Of a DNA stretch of 64,000 nt, positions 1 through 9,673 are shown one piece after another. The notes below the pieces were generated by a model. It did no database searches. It had not been told where the DNA came from and saw only the letters and a program-made list of their open reading frames with translations. Source of the stretch: Candidatus Phytoplasma solani (GTDB taxonomy: Bacteria > Bacillota_I > Bacilli_A > Acholeplasmatales > Acholeplasmataceae); NCBI RefSeq assembly GCF_040126175.1, contig NZ_CP155828.1, positions 434,001 through 498,000 of the forward strand, written 5' to 3'. Within the stretch, counting starts at the first letter, position 1. Each line of letters opens with the position of its first letter. The position numbers were made by a program, and so were the translations under genes.

Positions 1-1260
1 AAATCGGTTTTTTAAAATATTGGTTTTTTCTTCTACACCTTCAATAAGGTGTTTTTCGCGTAAAAAAGGTAAAAAACGATATTCTACGAATTTAATGTTA
101 TTGGCCCTTATTACTTTTGAAAGACCCTCATTTAATTTGTTTAATTGTTCTTTTGAAAAATTACTTAAAGGAAGGGTAGAAACTATCCCTTTTATGTTTT
201 TAGTTGCTTCTTTATTATCTTTTAATAAATTTATAAAATCAGCAGCATCTCCATGAATAACTTTTAATTTTGGATATTTATTTTTTAAAACTTGACATAA
301 ATCTGAATCATATTCAAGAGCAATAACTTTTTCTTCTCCGAATTTTTCCACTAAATATTTAGTTACGTTACCACTTCCTGAACCTAATTCTAAAATTTTT
401 TCATTATCTTTTAAAGATTGGTTTTCATCTAAAACTAAATTAACCATTTGTAAAGCCATTTCTTGTGTTTCAGGAAAAAGAGAAGAACCCATTTGTTGGG
501 GATGTAAAATTAATTCTTTAGCGTGATTCCAATCACTTATTTCCCTTGGGATAACTGAAGTTAAAAAGAAAACCAAAACCAACATTAAAGCTTTTAAAAT
601 AAAATTAATTTTAATTTTGCTAACTCCGATTAAAACCATGGTTAAAAAACTAAAGGCGATAAAAATTTTAAAATAATTTAAAAAATTATTTGTTAAAAAA
701 TCAGGAATGATAAAGGGTGATTTTACACTAAATTTTAGAGAAAGAAGAAAAAAGATCAAAAAATAAAGAAAAGGATGAATCAAAACTAACCATCCTTTCC
801 TCCAAGTTACAAAAGTAAGTTTTTTTTGGTAAAAATAAAAACAATAAAATAAAGGTAACAAGATATATTGTAAATAATGGGCAGTTAAGGCAATTATTGA
901 TTCATTAGAAACATAAGATTGATTATCATCACGAATAAAATTACCAAAAACTAATCCTACGATTAAAATATTTATTAAAGCAACAAAACTCAAATTGAAA
1001 TAAATTTGCTTCGTTTTATATTTAGAGAAAGTTAAAAGGGCGATAATAAAAATTAAAAAAACACTTTGTCTAGTAAAGTTAAAAATATTTTGAAAATAAT
1101 CGACTTCTGGTAAATGGTTTTGAAAACAACTATGAACTATTCCCCAAATTAAAGTGATAAAAGAAATAATCACTAAGGAAATTGAAAGTAAATTTTTTTT
1201 TCTAAAAAAATCTTTAAAAAAATGTTTTTCGTTTAGTTTAATTAATTTTGTGATTTTTAT
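1..1260 (-). CDS. Membrane domain fused to PmtA/KsgA-like SAM methyltransferase (partial)
   Basis: Reading leftward, the frame is open from about 1260 to the window edge, so the C-terminus is missing. The first ~240 residues form about six hydrophobic segments; the stretch around HYLQYILLPLFYCFYF followed by HPFLYFLIFF resembles the Pr6Pr family. The rest is a class I methyltransferase: HPQQMGSSLFPETQEMA as entry motif, ILELGSGSGNVTKYL as SAM-binding motif I, ALEYD as the acidic motif, and STLPLSNF as a motif IV typical of phospholipid N-methyltransferase PmtA. No ATG exists near the 5' end. A GGAGT at 1268-1272 precedes an in-frame ATA at 1258-1260; the first conventional start would be GTG at 1173, which would cut into the membrane part. 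Likely role (inference): membrane-bound methylation of a lipid or other membrane substrate. The start is uncertain and the fusion is unusual. Confidence 0.7.
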   Translation of the reverse strand, partial: MKITKLIKLNEKHFFKDFFRKKNLLSISLVIISFITLIWGIVHSCFQNHLPEVDYFQNIFNFTRQSVFLIFIIALLTFSKYKTKQIYFNLSFVALINILIVGLVFGNFIRDDNQSYVSNESIIALTAHYLQYILLPLFYCFYFYQKKLTFVTWRKGWLVLIHPFLYFLIFFLLSLKFSVKSPFIIPDFLTNNFLNYFKIFIAFSFLTMVLIGVSKIKINFILKALMLVLVFFLTSVIPREISDWNHAKELILHPQQMGSSLFPETQEMALQMVNLVLDENQSLKDNEKILELGSGSGNVTKYLVEKFGEEKVIALEYDSDLCQVLKNKYPKLKVIHGDAADFINLLKDNKEATKNIKGIVSTLPLSNFSKEQLNKLNEGLSKVIRANNIKFVEYRFLPFLREKHLIEGVEEKTNILKNRF

Positions 1261-1349
1261 GAATAATACTCCATTCAGTTTTTTGTAATATTAAAGTATT
1301 ACTGTTATTAATTATAAACTAAAAATTAACAAAAATTAACAAAAAAATC

Positions 1350-1378
1350 TTGTCATTGTCAAAAAAAAATGTTATAAT
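1350..1378 (+). promoter_or_regulatory. Sigma-70-type promoter for argS
   Basis: TTGTCA at 1350-1355 and a perfect TATAAT at 1373-1378 are separated by 17 bases and lie about 90 bases upstream of argS. A divergent TATAAT on the minus strand (1311-1316) may serve the methyltransferase gene. Confidence 0.7.
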
Positions 1379-1468
1379 TATTTTATAATGGTTATGTTTC
1401 TTTTTTTGTAAACAATACTCTTATTCTAGATCTAGATTATATAACAAAATAAAAGGAAAATTATCAAA

Positions 1469-3142
1469 ATGACTTTAGAAGCTATCAAAATAAAAATAGA
1501 AAAGATGATAAAAGATCTTTTAAACCAAGATATTTTTTTACAAGAACAAATCAATAATTGTGATTTTGATTTTTCCTTGCCTTTATTTGTTTATGCCAAA
1601 AACAAAAATTCCAAACCTTCTTTAATTTTTGATATTATCAAAAAAGAATTAATTATAAAAGAAGAAATAGAAAAAATAATGTTTTTAAATGGTTTTTTAA
1701 ACATCAAAGTAAAAAGAGGACTTTTATCAAAAAATCTTTTATTACAAATAAATCAACTTCAAAATAACTATGGTAGTCAAAAAAAAAAGGATAAAACCAT
1801 AGTCATTGACTATTCTTCACCTAATATTGCCAAAAATTTTTCTGTAGGTCATCTTCGTTCTACCGTTATTGGCAACGCTTTAAAAAATATTTATAAAAAA
1901 TTAGGTTTTAAAGTGATAGGAATTAATCATTTAGGAGATTGGGGCACTCAATTTGGAAAAATGATTGTCGCTTATCAAAAATGGGGTCAAAAAGAAAAAA
2001 TTTTAAAAAATCCGATTAATGAATTACAAAAACTCTATTTGCTTTTTCATCAAAAAGCTTTAGAAAATCAATCACTTAACGATGAAGCTAATGAAGCTTT
2101 TTTACAATTAGAAAAACAAAATCAAGAATATCTTAAATTATGGCACTATTTTCGTGATGTTTCTTTGCGTGAATTTTGTAAAATTTATGATATTTTAGGG
2201 ATTTCTTTTGATTATTTTTTGGGAGAATCTTTTTATAACGATAAAATAGAAGATCTTTTAGAAGAATTAAAGCAAAAAAGACTTTTAAAACAAGAAGATC
2301 AAATGTTGTTAATACAACTAGATAAATTGCCTCCTGGTCTGGTTAAGAAAACTAACGGTAGTACTTTATATTTAACTAGAGATTTAACTGCTTTTAAATA
2401 TCGTTACAAAACTTATCGCTGTCAAACTATTTTGTATGTAGTAGGTAATGAACAAAAACTTTATTTTCGTCAATTAAGTCAAATTATCCAAAAAATGGGA
2501 TATCAGGATGTTACAATAGAAAATATTAATTTTGGTCTAGTTTTAATGGATGGCAAAAAAATTTCGACAAGACATCATAAATTTACTACATTGATGGATG
2601 TTATCAAACAAACGACTCACTTAGCACAAAAAATTATCCAAGACAAAAATCCGTCTTTATCTAATGTGGAAGAAACTGCTCAAAAAATTGCTGTTGGAGC
2701 TATCATTTTTAATGATCTAAAAAATGATAGGCATTTAGATATTGATTTTAATCTTGAAAATATTTTACAGTTCAAAGGTCAAACAGGTCCTTATTTGCAA
2801 TATACAGCTGCTCGTCTTAATTCACTTTTAAAAAAAGAAAAAATAGATCTTAGTTTAATTGATGAAAAAATATATCAACAAAATCATTATTTTGTTTTAA
2901 TCAAACTATTAGGTCAATTTCCTTTGATTTTAGAAAAAAGTCAACATGAAAAAATGCCAAGTATTTTAGCTAGATATCTCGTTAAAATAACGCAAAATGT
3001 TAATGGTTTATACGCACAAGAAAAAATTTTATCTACAGATAAAATAATTAAAAACACTAATCTTTTATTAATCAAAACCGTTTTAATTGTCCTTCAAGAA
3101 AGTTTAAGAATTTTAGGTGTTCCTTTTTTGGGAAATATGTAA
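1469..3142 (+). CDS. argS: Arginyl-tRNA synthetase
   Basis: Class I synthetase that charges tRNA-Arg in the cytoplasm. The 557 residues match the usual length. The N-terminal ~105 residues are the ArgRS additional domain. The HIGH signature appears as SVGH (125-128) in the typical ArgRS context SSPNIAKNFSVGHLRST, and the KMSK loop is the degenerate KKISTRHH near residue 365. FKGQTGPYLQYTAARL opens the C-terminal anticodon-binding DALR domain. AAAGGAAAA about 10 bases before the ATG supports the start. The gene has its own promoter and is followed by tRNA-Leu and polC on the same strand. Confidence 0.97.
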   Translation: MTLEAIKIKIEKMIKDLLNQDIFLQEQINNCDFDFSLPLFVYAKNKNSKPSLIFDIIKKELIIKEEIEKIMFLNGFLNIKVKRGLLSKNLLLQINQLQNNYGSQKKKDKTIVIDYSSPNIAKNFSVGHLRSTVIGNALKNIYKKLGFKVIGINHLGDWGTQFGKMIVAYQKWGQKEKILKNPINELQKLYLLFHQKALENQSLNDEANEAFLQLEKQNQEYLKLWHYFRDVSLREFCKIYDILGISFDYFLGESFYNDKIEDLLEELKQKRLLKQEDQMLLIQLDKLPPGLVKKTNGSTLYLTRDLTAFKYRYKTYRCQTILYVVGNEQKLYFRQLSQIIQKMGYQDVTIENINFGLVLMDGKKISTRHHKFTTLMDVIKQTTHLAQKIIQDKNPSLSNVEETAQKIAVGAIIFNDLKNDRHLDIDFNLENILQFKGQTGPYLQYTAARLNSLLKKEKIDLSLIDEKIYQQNHYFVLIKLLGQFPLILEKSQHEKMPSILARYLVKITQNVNGLYAQEKILSTDKIIKNTNLLLIKTVLIVLQESLRILGVPFLGNM

Positions 3143-3268
3143 TTTTTTTTAATAATGTTTCAAAATAAACTTTTTTTATTAAAAAAAACTTTTTATTATT
3201 TTGAAAAAAATATAATAAATTAAATTTTTTGATATAATATACAGGTATAGTATTTTATTATATTTGAA

Positions 3269-3353
3269 GCTGATGTGGCGGAATGGTAGACGCACTTGAC
3301 TCAAAATCAAGCGAGTAATTCTCATGTCGGTTCGAATCCGATCATCAGTACCA
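3269..3353 (+). tRNA. tRNA-Leu (anticodon CAA)
   Basis: Folds as a class II tRNA with a long variable arm. The acceptor strands are GCTGATG and CATCAGT (first pair G-U), followed by A and an encoded CCA. The anticodon stem CTTGA/TCAAG encloses loop CTCAAAA, giving anticodon CAA, which reads the leucine codon UUG. The T arm contains the GGTTCGAATCC consensus. Confidence 0.95.
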
Positions 3354-3395
3354 TAAATTCAATAAATGAAATAATTATATCTTAAAATAATAAAT

Positions 3396-3432
3396 AAAAA
3401 ACCACATGGGATTTCACGTGGTTTTTTATTTA
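3396..3432 (+). terminator. Rho-independent terminator after tRNA-Leu
   Basis: AAAACCAC pairs with GTGGTTTT around a short loop (with one extra mismatched pair and TG/CA), followed directly by a T-rich tail. It separates the tRNA from polC. Confidence 0.75.
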
Positions 3433-3496
3433 TTTTATACTTTTTTTTAAACCAAATATTGTTTTTTTATCTTTATAAAATTAGGTGGTAATTTGC

Positions 3497-6400
3497 ATGT
3501 CTATTGATTTATTTCAACATTTCATAAAAGAAAATAGTTTCGATAAAAATTATTTTCAAAAACCTCAATTACAAAAAGTCTCTATTTTAAGCCAAGAAAA
3601 TAAATGGATTTTGCATATTAGTTTTCAAAAATTACCCTTTGTTAATGATTTATCATCTTTTTTAGAAAAATTAAAACTTTTTTTGGAAAAAAAATGTCAA
3701 AAACATAATCCATCAAAGGAAAATGTTATTACAATTGAATATCGTATACATTTCAAAAATTTTGATTATTTATCATCTTTAGCGCAAAGTTATTATCGTT
3801 ATATTCTTTCTCAAGCTAAATTTAAAAAAAAATATTTAGATTTGGAATTTTTCGAAAATGAGAATTATCAGATTCAATTTGAAAAGGAAAAATTTATAAT
3901 TTCTGTCAACCCTGAAACTTTTTCAATTTTAAATAATAAAATTAATCTTTTAAAAGAGTTTTTCAGCTATTTTTATAGTTTCCAAAATAATTTTATCTTA
4001 GAAAAAGATGATAAAATTAAAATAAAACAAAACAAAGAAAAGATGATAAATCTATTCCCTCAAAAAGAGTTAACAACAAACCAAATAAATACTAATCAAA
4101 ACTCTATTAAAAAATATTTTAGCTTGGAAATGGAAGAAAATCAAAACAATCAGGTAAAAATTAAAGACATCCCCAAATCTAAAGAAGAATTTTATGACAA
4201 AAACAACAAAATTTATCATAAAACAACTTTTATAATTGAAGGTCTTTTGTCGCAATCAATTACAGAAAGTAATTTTCGTAAATATAATTGGAAAGAATTT
4301 TATTTTAGTTGTGTTTTAGAAGAAAATAATGGTTTTTCGATTGAAGATAGAGATGCTATTTTAATTAAATCAAAAGTATCAAAAGAAAAAAAAGAAGAAT
4401 TTTTAAATCATAATATTAAAATTCATCAAAAAATTCAAATCAAAGCCAAAGTTGAATATAATATTTGGGATGATGTCCATTTACTTTTCAATCAAAACGA
4501 TATTAAGATTTTAAATGAATCTTCTTTGTTTCCAATTAGAGAAGATCACGGTATTCAAGGTAAAAAAAGAATCGAATTTCATACCCACACTAAAATGTCT
4601 AATTTAGACGCTATTAATAGTGCTAAAGAATATTTACAAACAGCTGAATCATGGGGGCATGAAGCAATTGCTTTTACCGATCATGACGGTATTTATTCTT
4701 ATCCTGAAATTTATGAATATTCAAAAAGCAAAAAGATTAAACCAATTTACGGACTAGAAATAGGTTTCATCAAAGAAAAACCAATTTATATTACTAATCA
4801 AATAGAAGATAATTTAACTCAAGACTTTAATTTAAAAGAAGCTACCTATGTTATTTTTGATTTAGAAACAACTGGTTTTTCAAGTATACGAGATAAAATT
4901 ATTGAAATTGCTGGAGTCAAAATTAAGAAAGGTCAAAAAATTGAAGAATTTCAAGCTTTAGTTAATCCACAAGAAAAACTAAATCCAACTATTATTAGTA
5001 TCACAAATATTACAGATGAAATGTTGGAAGGGCAAAATACAATTAAACAAGTTTTACCGAATTTTTTAGATTTTATTAAAAATTGTATTTTAGTCGCTCA
5101 CAATGCTACTTTTGATATGAATTTTTTAAAAGAAAAAACAAAAGAATTAAATATAACATTAACCCCACAACCAGTAATTGACACCATGGCGTTATCGCAA
5201 CGTTATTTCAGTGAATTTTTAAAATATTTTTCTTTAAAAAGATTAACTACTGTTTTCAAAGTTAAAATGGAAAGTCATCACCGTGCTTTAAGTGATGCTA
5301 ACGCAACAGCTCAAGTTTTTATTAAAATGATAGATCAATTATCAGTTCCCAATAAAGATCCTAAAAATTCAGTAATTACGAATTTTTTCGATTTAAAAGA
5401 TCCAATTGACCCCAAATATGAAAGGGCTTATCATATCAATATTTTAGTAGCTAATCAAAAAGGTTATCGAAATCTTTTTGAACTTTTAAGTATAGCCTTA
5501 ACAAATGATTTTCATAAAATACCAAGAGTTTTAAAATCTAGTTTAATTAAATATAGAAAAGGTCTTTTAATTGGTAGTGGTTGTTATAATAGTAATATTT
5601 TTGAAATAGCTTTAAATTCAAATATTAAAAAATTAAGAAAAGCAATTGCTTTTTATGATTATATTGAAGTTCAGCCGCCTCAAGCCTACAAACATTTATT
5701 TTTTGAATTAGGATCTCAAGGAAAACAAATCATTCATTCAACTTTAATTAAAATCATTGAAGAAGCCAAAAATCAAAATAAAATAATTATTGCAACTGGA
5801 GATGTTCATTATATCCACCCTTGGGAAAAAGATTATCGCCAAATTTATATAAGCGCGAAACAAGTAGGAGGGGGATTGCATAAATTATCTAAATATGACA
5901 CTGACTATTTACCGGATAACCATCTTTTAACTACCAAAGAAATGATTGATGCTTTTAGTTTTTTACAAAATGATAATTTAGCGCGTGAAATCGTTATTGA
6001 TAACACTCATTTACTTAATTCTAAAATCACAAAAATTAAACCCTTCACTAAAGAGCTATTTTCTTTGAAAGATGATTCTTTTAAAGATGTTTTAAATATA
6101 CCAAGTGTTAAAAAAGAAATTCAACGTTTAGTTCAAATAAAAGTTCAAAAATTATACAGCGTAAATCCTCATCCTTTGATTAAGGAAAGATTAAAGCAAG
6201 AGTTAAAAAACATTATTGGTGATGTCAACGACGCAAAAAGTAATCAAGAAATTGCTCCTATTTATTATTTGTCCCATTTATTGGTTAAAAAATCTTTAGA
6301 AGATGGTTATTTAGTTGGTTCTAGGGGTTCTATTGGTTCTTCTTTAGTAGCTACCATGTTAGATATCACTGAAGTTAATCCTTTAAAACCGCATTATCAT

Positions 6401-8095
6401 TGTCCTAATTGTTGTTATGTTATTATCAAATTAAAGCCTGAAGAAAAGGCAAAATATGGTGTTTTAAAAGAACAAAATTATTATGAGGCTTTAGAAAAAG
6501 TTTTTTCAGGTTATGACTTAGAAAATAAAAACTGTCCCAAATGTCAATCTCCTTTCAAAAAAGACGGGCACGATATTCCATTTGAAACATTTTTAGGTTT
6601 TGAAGGTAATAAAACTCCTGATATTGATCTTAATTTTGCAGGTGATTATCAAAATCAAGCTCATAATTATATTAAAAGTTTAATCGGTGAAAAACATGCT
6701 TTTCGGGCTGGCACCATTCAAACGATCGCCAAAAGAAATGCTTATGGTTATGTCATGGGTTTTGTTGAAGAAACCAAAAGAAACTGGCGTAAACAAAAAA
6801 TATCGCAAATAACAACTAAAATAGAAGGGGTAAAGCGTTCAACTGGACAACATCCAGGTGGTATCGTCATTGTGCCACCAAATCGAAGCATTTATGAAAT
6901 AACTCCGATTCAATTTCCAGCCAACGATACCACTTCTCAATGGAAAACTACTCATTTTGATTATCATTCTTTTGAGAACAATTTATTTAAATTAGATATT
7001 TTAGGTCATGATGATCCTATGATGATAAAATTTTTAATGGATTGTGTCAAAAAAAATCCAAGTAGATTTCCTTTTGAAAAAGCCCAAGATATTCCTTTAG
7101 ATGATCCTCAAGTCTATAAATTATTTTGTGAAGACCTGAAAATAACTTCTTCTCAAAATGAAACAATTACTATTGATTCTTTAGGGATTCCAGAATTTGG
7201 AACTATTTTTGTTAAACAAATGCTTAAAGATATCAAAAATAATCATAAAAATTTGATTAATTTTGCTGATTTAGTTAAAATTTCTGGGCTTTCCCACGGA
7301 ACTGATGTTTGGCATCAAAATGCTAAAGATGTTATTAATCAAACAGGTGATTTCGAAAAATATAAAAACCAAAATATTTCTTTTGATGATATCATTGGTT
7401 GTCGTGATGATATTATGTTACAACTACAAGAAAAAGAAATTGATGTTTTAAAAGCTTTTGAAATTATGGAATTTGTTCGCAAAGGAAAACCACAAAGTGA
7501 TTCAAAAACTTGGCAATCTTATAAAACTCTGATGGAAGGAAAAGTTGAAAACTGGTATATTGATTCAGCTGAAAAAATAAAATATTTATTTCCAAAAGCT
7601 CATGCTACTGCTTACGTTATTATGGCTTTAAGAATTGCTTGGTTCAAAGTTTATGCCCCTTTGATTTTTTATAGTGGTTATTTTTCGAAGCGAGCAGAAC
7701 AATTTGATCATAAAATTATGATTAGTAATGATGTAACAATCATTGGAAAAAAAATTGAAACATTAAAACAATTAAAAACTAGTAAAAAAATTAAAGCAAA
7801 AGATGAAGTTTTAATTAACACTCTCCAAATTGCTAAAGAAATGTTGCAACGAGGTTTTAAATTTTTAAGTGTTGATTTTAATAAATCAGATATTAGTGTT
7901 TTTCAAATAGAAAACTATAATTATTTGAGAATGCCTTTACTTTGTCTTGATGGTTTGGGGGTGATTGCTGCCAAAAAAATTATAGAAGCTCGCGAAGAAA
8001 AGCCATTTACTAAGGAAAATTTTCGTATTCGTTCTAAGGTTAATAAAAGTGTCTTTGAACAAATTACAAAAGAAAATCTTTTAGATTCCTTATAA
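3497..8095 (+). CDS. polC: DNA polymerase III alpha subunit, PolC type
   Basis: Main replicative polymerase of Firmicutes-type bacteria; PolC carries its own 3'-5' proofreading. Layout: N-terminal domain, OB-fold, PHP domain from about residue 355 with intact metal ligands (HTH, FTDHDG and later TGDVHY), an inserted DEDDh exonuclease from about 445 to 610 (FDLETTGF, HNATFDMNFL, HHRALSDANA), a zinc finger (CPNC near 967, CPKC near 1012), and the polymerase core with TPDIDLNF near 1040, STGQHPGG and KLDILGHDDP. Starting at the ATG at 3497 gives 1532 residues. The upstream in-frame GTG at 3485 overlaps the ribosome site AGGTGG (3483-3488), which sits 8 bases before 3497. A second alpha subunit, DnaE, is encoded at 24755. 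Confidence 0.97.
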   Translation: MSIDLFQHFIKENSFDKNYFQKPQLQKVSILSQENKWILHISFQKLPFVNDLSSFLEKLKLFLEKKCQKHNPSKENVITIEYRIHFKNFDYLSSLAQSYYRYILSQAKFKKKYLDLEFFENENYQIQFEKEKFIISVNPETFSILNNKINLLKEFFSYFYSFQNNFILEKDDKIKIKQNKEKMINLFPQKELTTNQINTNQNSIKKYFSLEMEENQNNQVKIKDIPKSKEEFYDKNNKIYHKTTFIIEGLLSQSITESNFRKYNWKEFYFSCVLEENNGFSIEDRDAILIKSKVSKEKKEEFLNHNIKIHQKIQIKAKVEYNIWDDVHLLFNQNDIKILNESSLFPIREDHGIQGKKRIEFHTHTKMSNLDAINSAKEYLQTAESWGHEAIAFTDHDGIYSYPEIYEYSKSKKIKPIYGLEIGFIKEKPIYITNQIEDNLTQDFNLKEATYVIFDLETTGFSSIRDKIIEIAGVKIKKGQKIEEFQALVNPQEKLNPTIISITNITDEMLEGQNTIKQVLPNFLDFIKNCILVAHNATFDMNFLKEKTKELNITLTPQPVIDTMALSQRYFSEFLKYFSLKRLTTVFKVKMESHHRALSDANATAQVFIKMIDQLSVPNKDPKNSVITNFFDLKDPIDPKYERAYHINILVANQKGYRNLFELLSIALTNDFHKIPRVLKSSLIKYRKGLLIGSGCYNSNIFEIALNSNIKKLRKAIAFYDYIEVQPPQAYKHLFFELGSQGKQIIHSTLIKIIEEAKNQNKIIIATGDVHYIHPWEKDYRQIYISAKQVGGGLHKLSKYDTDYLPDNHLLTTKEMIDAFSFLQNDNLAREIVIDNTHLLNSKITKIKPFTKELFSLKDDSFKDVLNIPSVKKEIQRLVQIKVQKLYSVNPHPLIKERLKQELKNIIGDVNDAKSNQEIAPIYYLSHLLVKKSLEDGYLVGSRGSIGSSLVATMLDITEVNPLKPHYHCPNCCYVIIKLKPEEKAKYGVLKEQNYYEALEKVFSGYDLENKNCPKCQSPFKKDGHDIPFETFLGFEGNKTPDIDLNFAGDYQNQAHNYIKSLIGEKHAFRAGTIQTIAKRNAYGYVMGFVEETKRNWRKQKISQITTKIEGVKRSTGQHPGGIVIVPPNRSIYEITPIQFPANDTTSQWKTTHFDYHSFENNLFKLDILGHDDPMMIKFLMDCVKKNPSRFPFEKAQDIPLDDPQVYKLFCEDLKITSSQNETITIDSLGIPEFGTIFVKQMLKDIKNNHKNLINFADLVKISGLSHGTDVWHQNAKDVINQTGDFEKYKNQNISFDDIIGCRDDIMLQLQEKEIDVLKAFEIMEFVRKGKPQSDSKTWQSYKTLMEGKVENWYIDSAEKIKYLFPKAHATAYVIMALRIAWFKVYAPLIFYSGYFSKRAEQFDHKIMISNDVTIIGKKIETLKQLKTSKKIKAKDEVLINTLQIAKEMLQRGFKFLSVDFNKSDISVFQIENYNYLRMPLLCLDGLGVIAAKKIIEAREEKPFTKENFRIRSKVNKSVFEQITKENLLDSL

Positions 8096-8184
8096 AAATA
8101 GTGAAAAAAAATAATGATTATTCTAAAAATCCAAACAACTATTTTTTCAAAAAAAAAAAAAAACAAAAAAAAGGGGTTTAAAAA

Positions 8185-9192
8185 TTGATCCAAAAAAAAA
8201 GATTAGTATCAGGAATTAAACCAACAGGAGAATTAACTTTAGGTAATTATATTGGTGTTTTACAACCTTTACTTTTTTTGCAAAAATATTTAAAAAATTT
8301 TGATTTTTATCTTTTTATAGCTGATTTGCATGCTCTTACTTTTTATCAAGAACCAGTACAACTAAAAAAACAAATTAAAAAAGTAGCAGCTCTTTATTTA
8401 GCAGCAGGATTGGAGCCAGAAAAAATAAACTTATTTGTCCAATCAGAAATTATTGAACATTCTTATTTGGGGTATCTTTTGGAATGTAATTCTTATTTTA
8501 ATGAACTTCAAAGGATGATTCAATATAAAGAAAAAAGTAAAAAAAATAACGATAGCATACGTACTTCTTTATTCACTTATCCAACATTAATGGCAGCTGA
8601 TATTTTGATTTATGATGCTAACCTTGTGCCAATCGGTCAAGATCAAAAACAGCATTTAGAACTAACTAAAACATTAGCTATCAGGTTTAATAATTTATAT
8701 GGAAATACTTTTATAGTTCCAGAAGCTTTTTTTAATCCTTTAGGCACTAAAATTAAATCTTTGCAAAATCCTTTAAAAAAAATGAGTAAAAGTAAAACCG
8801 AAAATGATAAAAATTATATTTTACTTTTAGATGAACCCAAAGAAATTAAAAAAAAAATCATGTCTGCTATGACTGATTCTGAAACAATCATCAAATATGA
8901 TCCTGAAAATAAGCCTAGTATTTCTAATCTTTTAACTATTTATGCTTCTTTAAAAAAAGTTAGTATGCAAGAAAGTGAAAAAATATTTCAATTATCTTCT
9001 TATAAAAACTTAAAAGATAAAGTTTATGAAGTTATTATAGAATTTATCGTTCCTTTACAACGAAAATTTTATCAGTTAATTGATAGCCCTCAATTAAATG
9101 CAATTTTAGATGAAGGAGCTAAAAAAGCTCGTTTTATTGCGGCCTACAAAATCAAAGAAGTACAAAAAAAATTAGGGATTGCTAGATTTTAA
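8185..9192 (+). CDS. trpS: Tryptophanyl-tRNA synthetase
   Basis: Class I synthetase for tryptophan, 335 residues, normal for bacterial TrpRS. The HIGH region is KPTGELTLGNYIG (residues 12-24), and the KMSKS loop appears as KKMSKSKTEND near residue 205. The start is TTG at 8185 with a strong AAGGGG ribosome site (8171-8176) nine bases upstream; no ATG fits. The leader contains a run of 14 adenines just before the ribosome site. A shared bidirectional terminator lies downstream. Confidence 0.96.
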   Translation: MIQKKRLVSGIKPTGELTLGNYIGVLQPLLFLQKYLKNFDFYLFIADLHALTFYQEPVQLKKQIKKVAALYLAAGLEPEKINLFVQSEIIEHSYLGYLLECNSYFNELQRMIQYKEKSKKNNDSIRTSLFTYPTLMAADILIYDANLVPIGQDQKQHLELTKTLAIRFNNLYGNTFIVPEAFFNPLGTKIKSLQNPLKKMSKSKTENDKNYILLLDEPKEIKKKIMSAMTDSETIIKYDPENKPSISNLLTIYASLKKVSMQESEKIFQLSSYKNLKDKVYEVIIEFIVPLQRKFYQLIDSPQLNAILDEGAKKARFIAAYKIKEVQKKLGIARF

Positions 9193-9205
9193 AAACTAAA
9201 AAAAT

Positions 9206-9229
9206 AAGACCACCTTTGAAGGTGGTCTT
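9206..9229. terminator. Bidirectional terminator between trpS and sufU
   Basis: A perfect 10-bp stem (AAGACCACCT / AGGTGGTCTT) with loop TTGA has A-rich sequence on the left and TTTATTTC on the right, so it can end transcription from both convergent genes. Confidence 0.9.
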
Positions 9230-9661
9230 TTATTTCTTTTTTTGAATTATTTTTTCCAAAGCCTGCCAAGGAAGAGCAATACAAGCTCTTCTTCCTGAAA
9301 ATTGGCAAAAATGTTTAAACAATAATAAATCATTTTCTATTTGTTTTTCGTCTAAAGTTTGATTATTGATCATAGATAAAAAATGATTTATTTTATTTAA
9401 ACATTCGTTAATTTCTATCTTTTTTAAATAAATAGACATTAAACTAGCCGATGCACGACAAATAGCGCAAGATTGAGTTTCATATTTGATATCTTCTATT
9501 TTTTGGTGGAAAAACTTAATTTGTAAAATAATGGAATCTCCACAAGAAACGTTTTTATGAGTTAAAGAAATAAAACTGTTATCTTTAGATAAACCCCAAT
9601 TTTGAGGATTTTTATAATGCTTCATAATTACATCACGATATAATTTATTTATTTCTAACAT
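9230..9661 (-). CDS. sufU: SufU-type iron-sulfur assembly protein
   Basis: Partner of the cysteine desulfurase SufS. In Gram-positive bacteria SufU accepts persulfide sulfur through a zinc site. Of 143 residues, the three conserved cysteines are in NVSCGD, SCAICRASAS and the SufU-specific FSGRRACIALPW, which distinguishes SufU from IscU. The ATG is 12 bases downstream of sufS on the same strand, so the two genes form a transcription unit. It seems to be the minimal Fe-S system: no sufB, C or D is visible in this window. Confidence 0.92.
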   Translation of the reverse strand: MLEINKLYRDVIMKHYKNPQNWGLSKDNSFISLTHKNVSCGDSIILQIKFFHQKIEDIKYETQSCAICRASASLMSIYLKKIEINECLNKINHFLSMINNQTLDEKQIENDLLLFKHFCQFSGRRACIALPWQALEKIIQKKK

Positions 9662-9673
9662 TTTAAAACCTTT

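Noticed and set aside
20-256. 78-codon plus-strand ORF at the window start
   Set aside because: It is the complement of the methyltransferase gene, whose motifs are clear on the minus strand.
3158-3206. Terminator after argS
   Set aside because: TTTCAAAATAA/TTATTTTGAAA form a perfect 11-bp stem, but the stem is AT-only, the loop is 27 bases and no T run follows.
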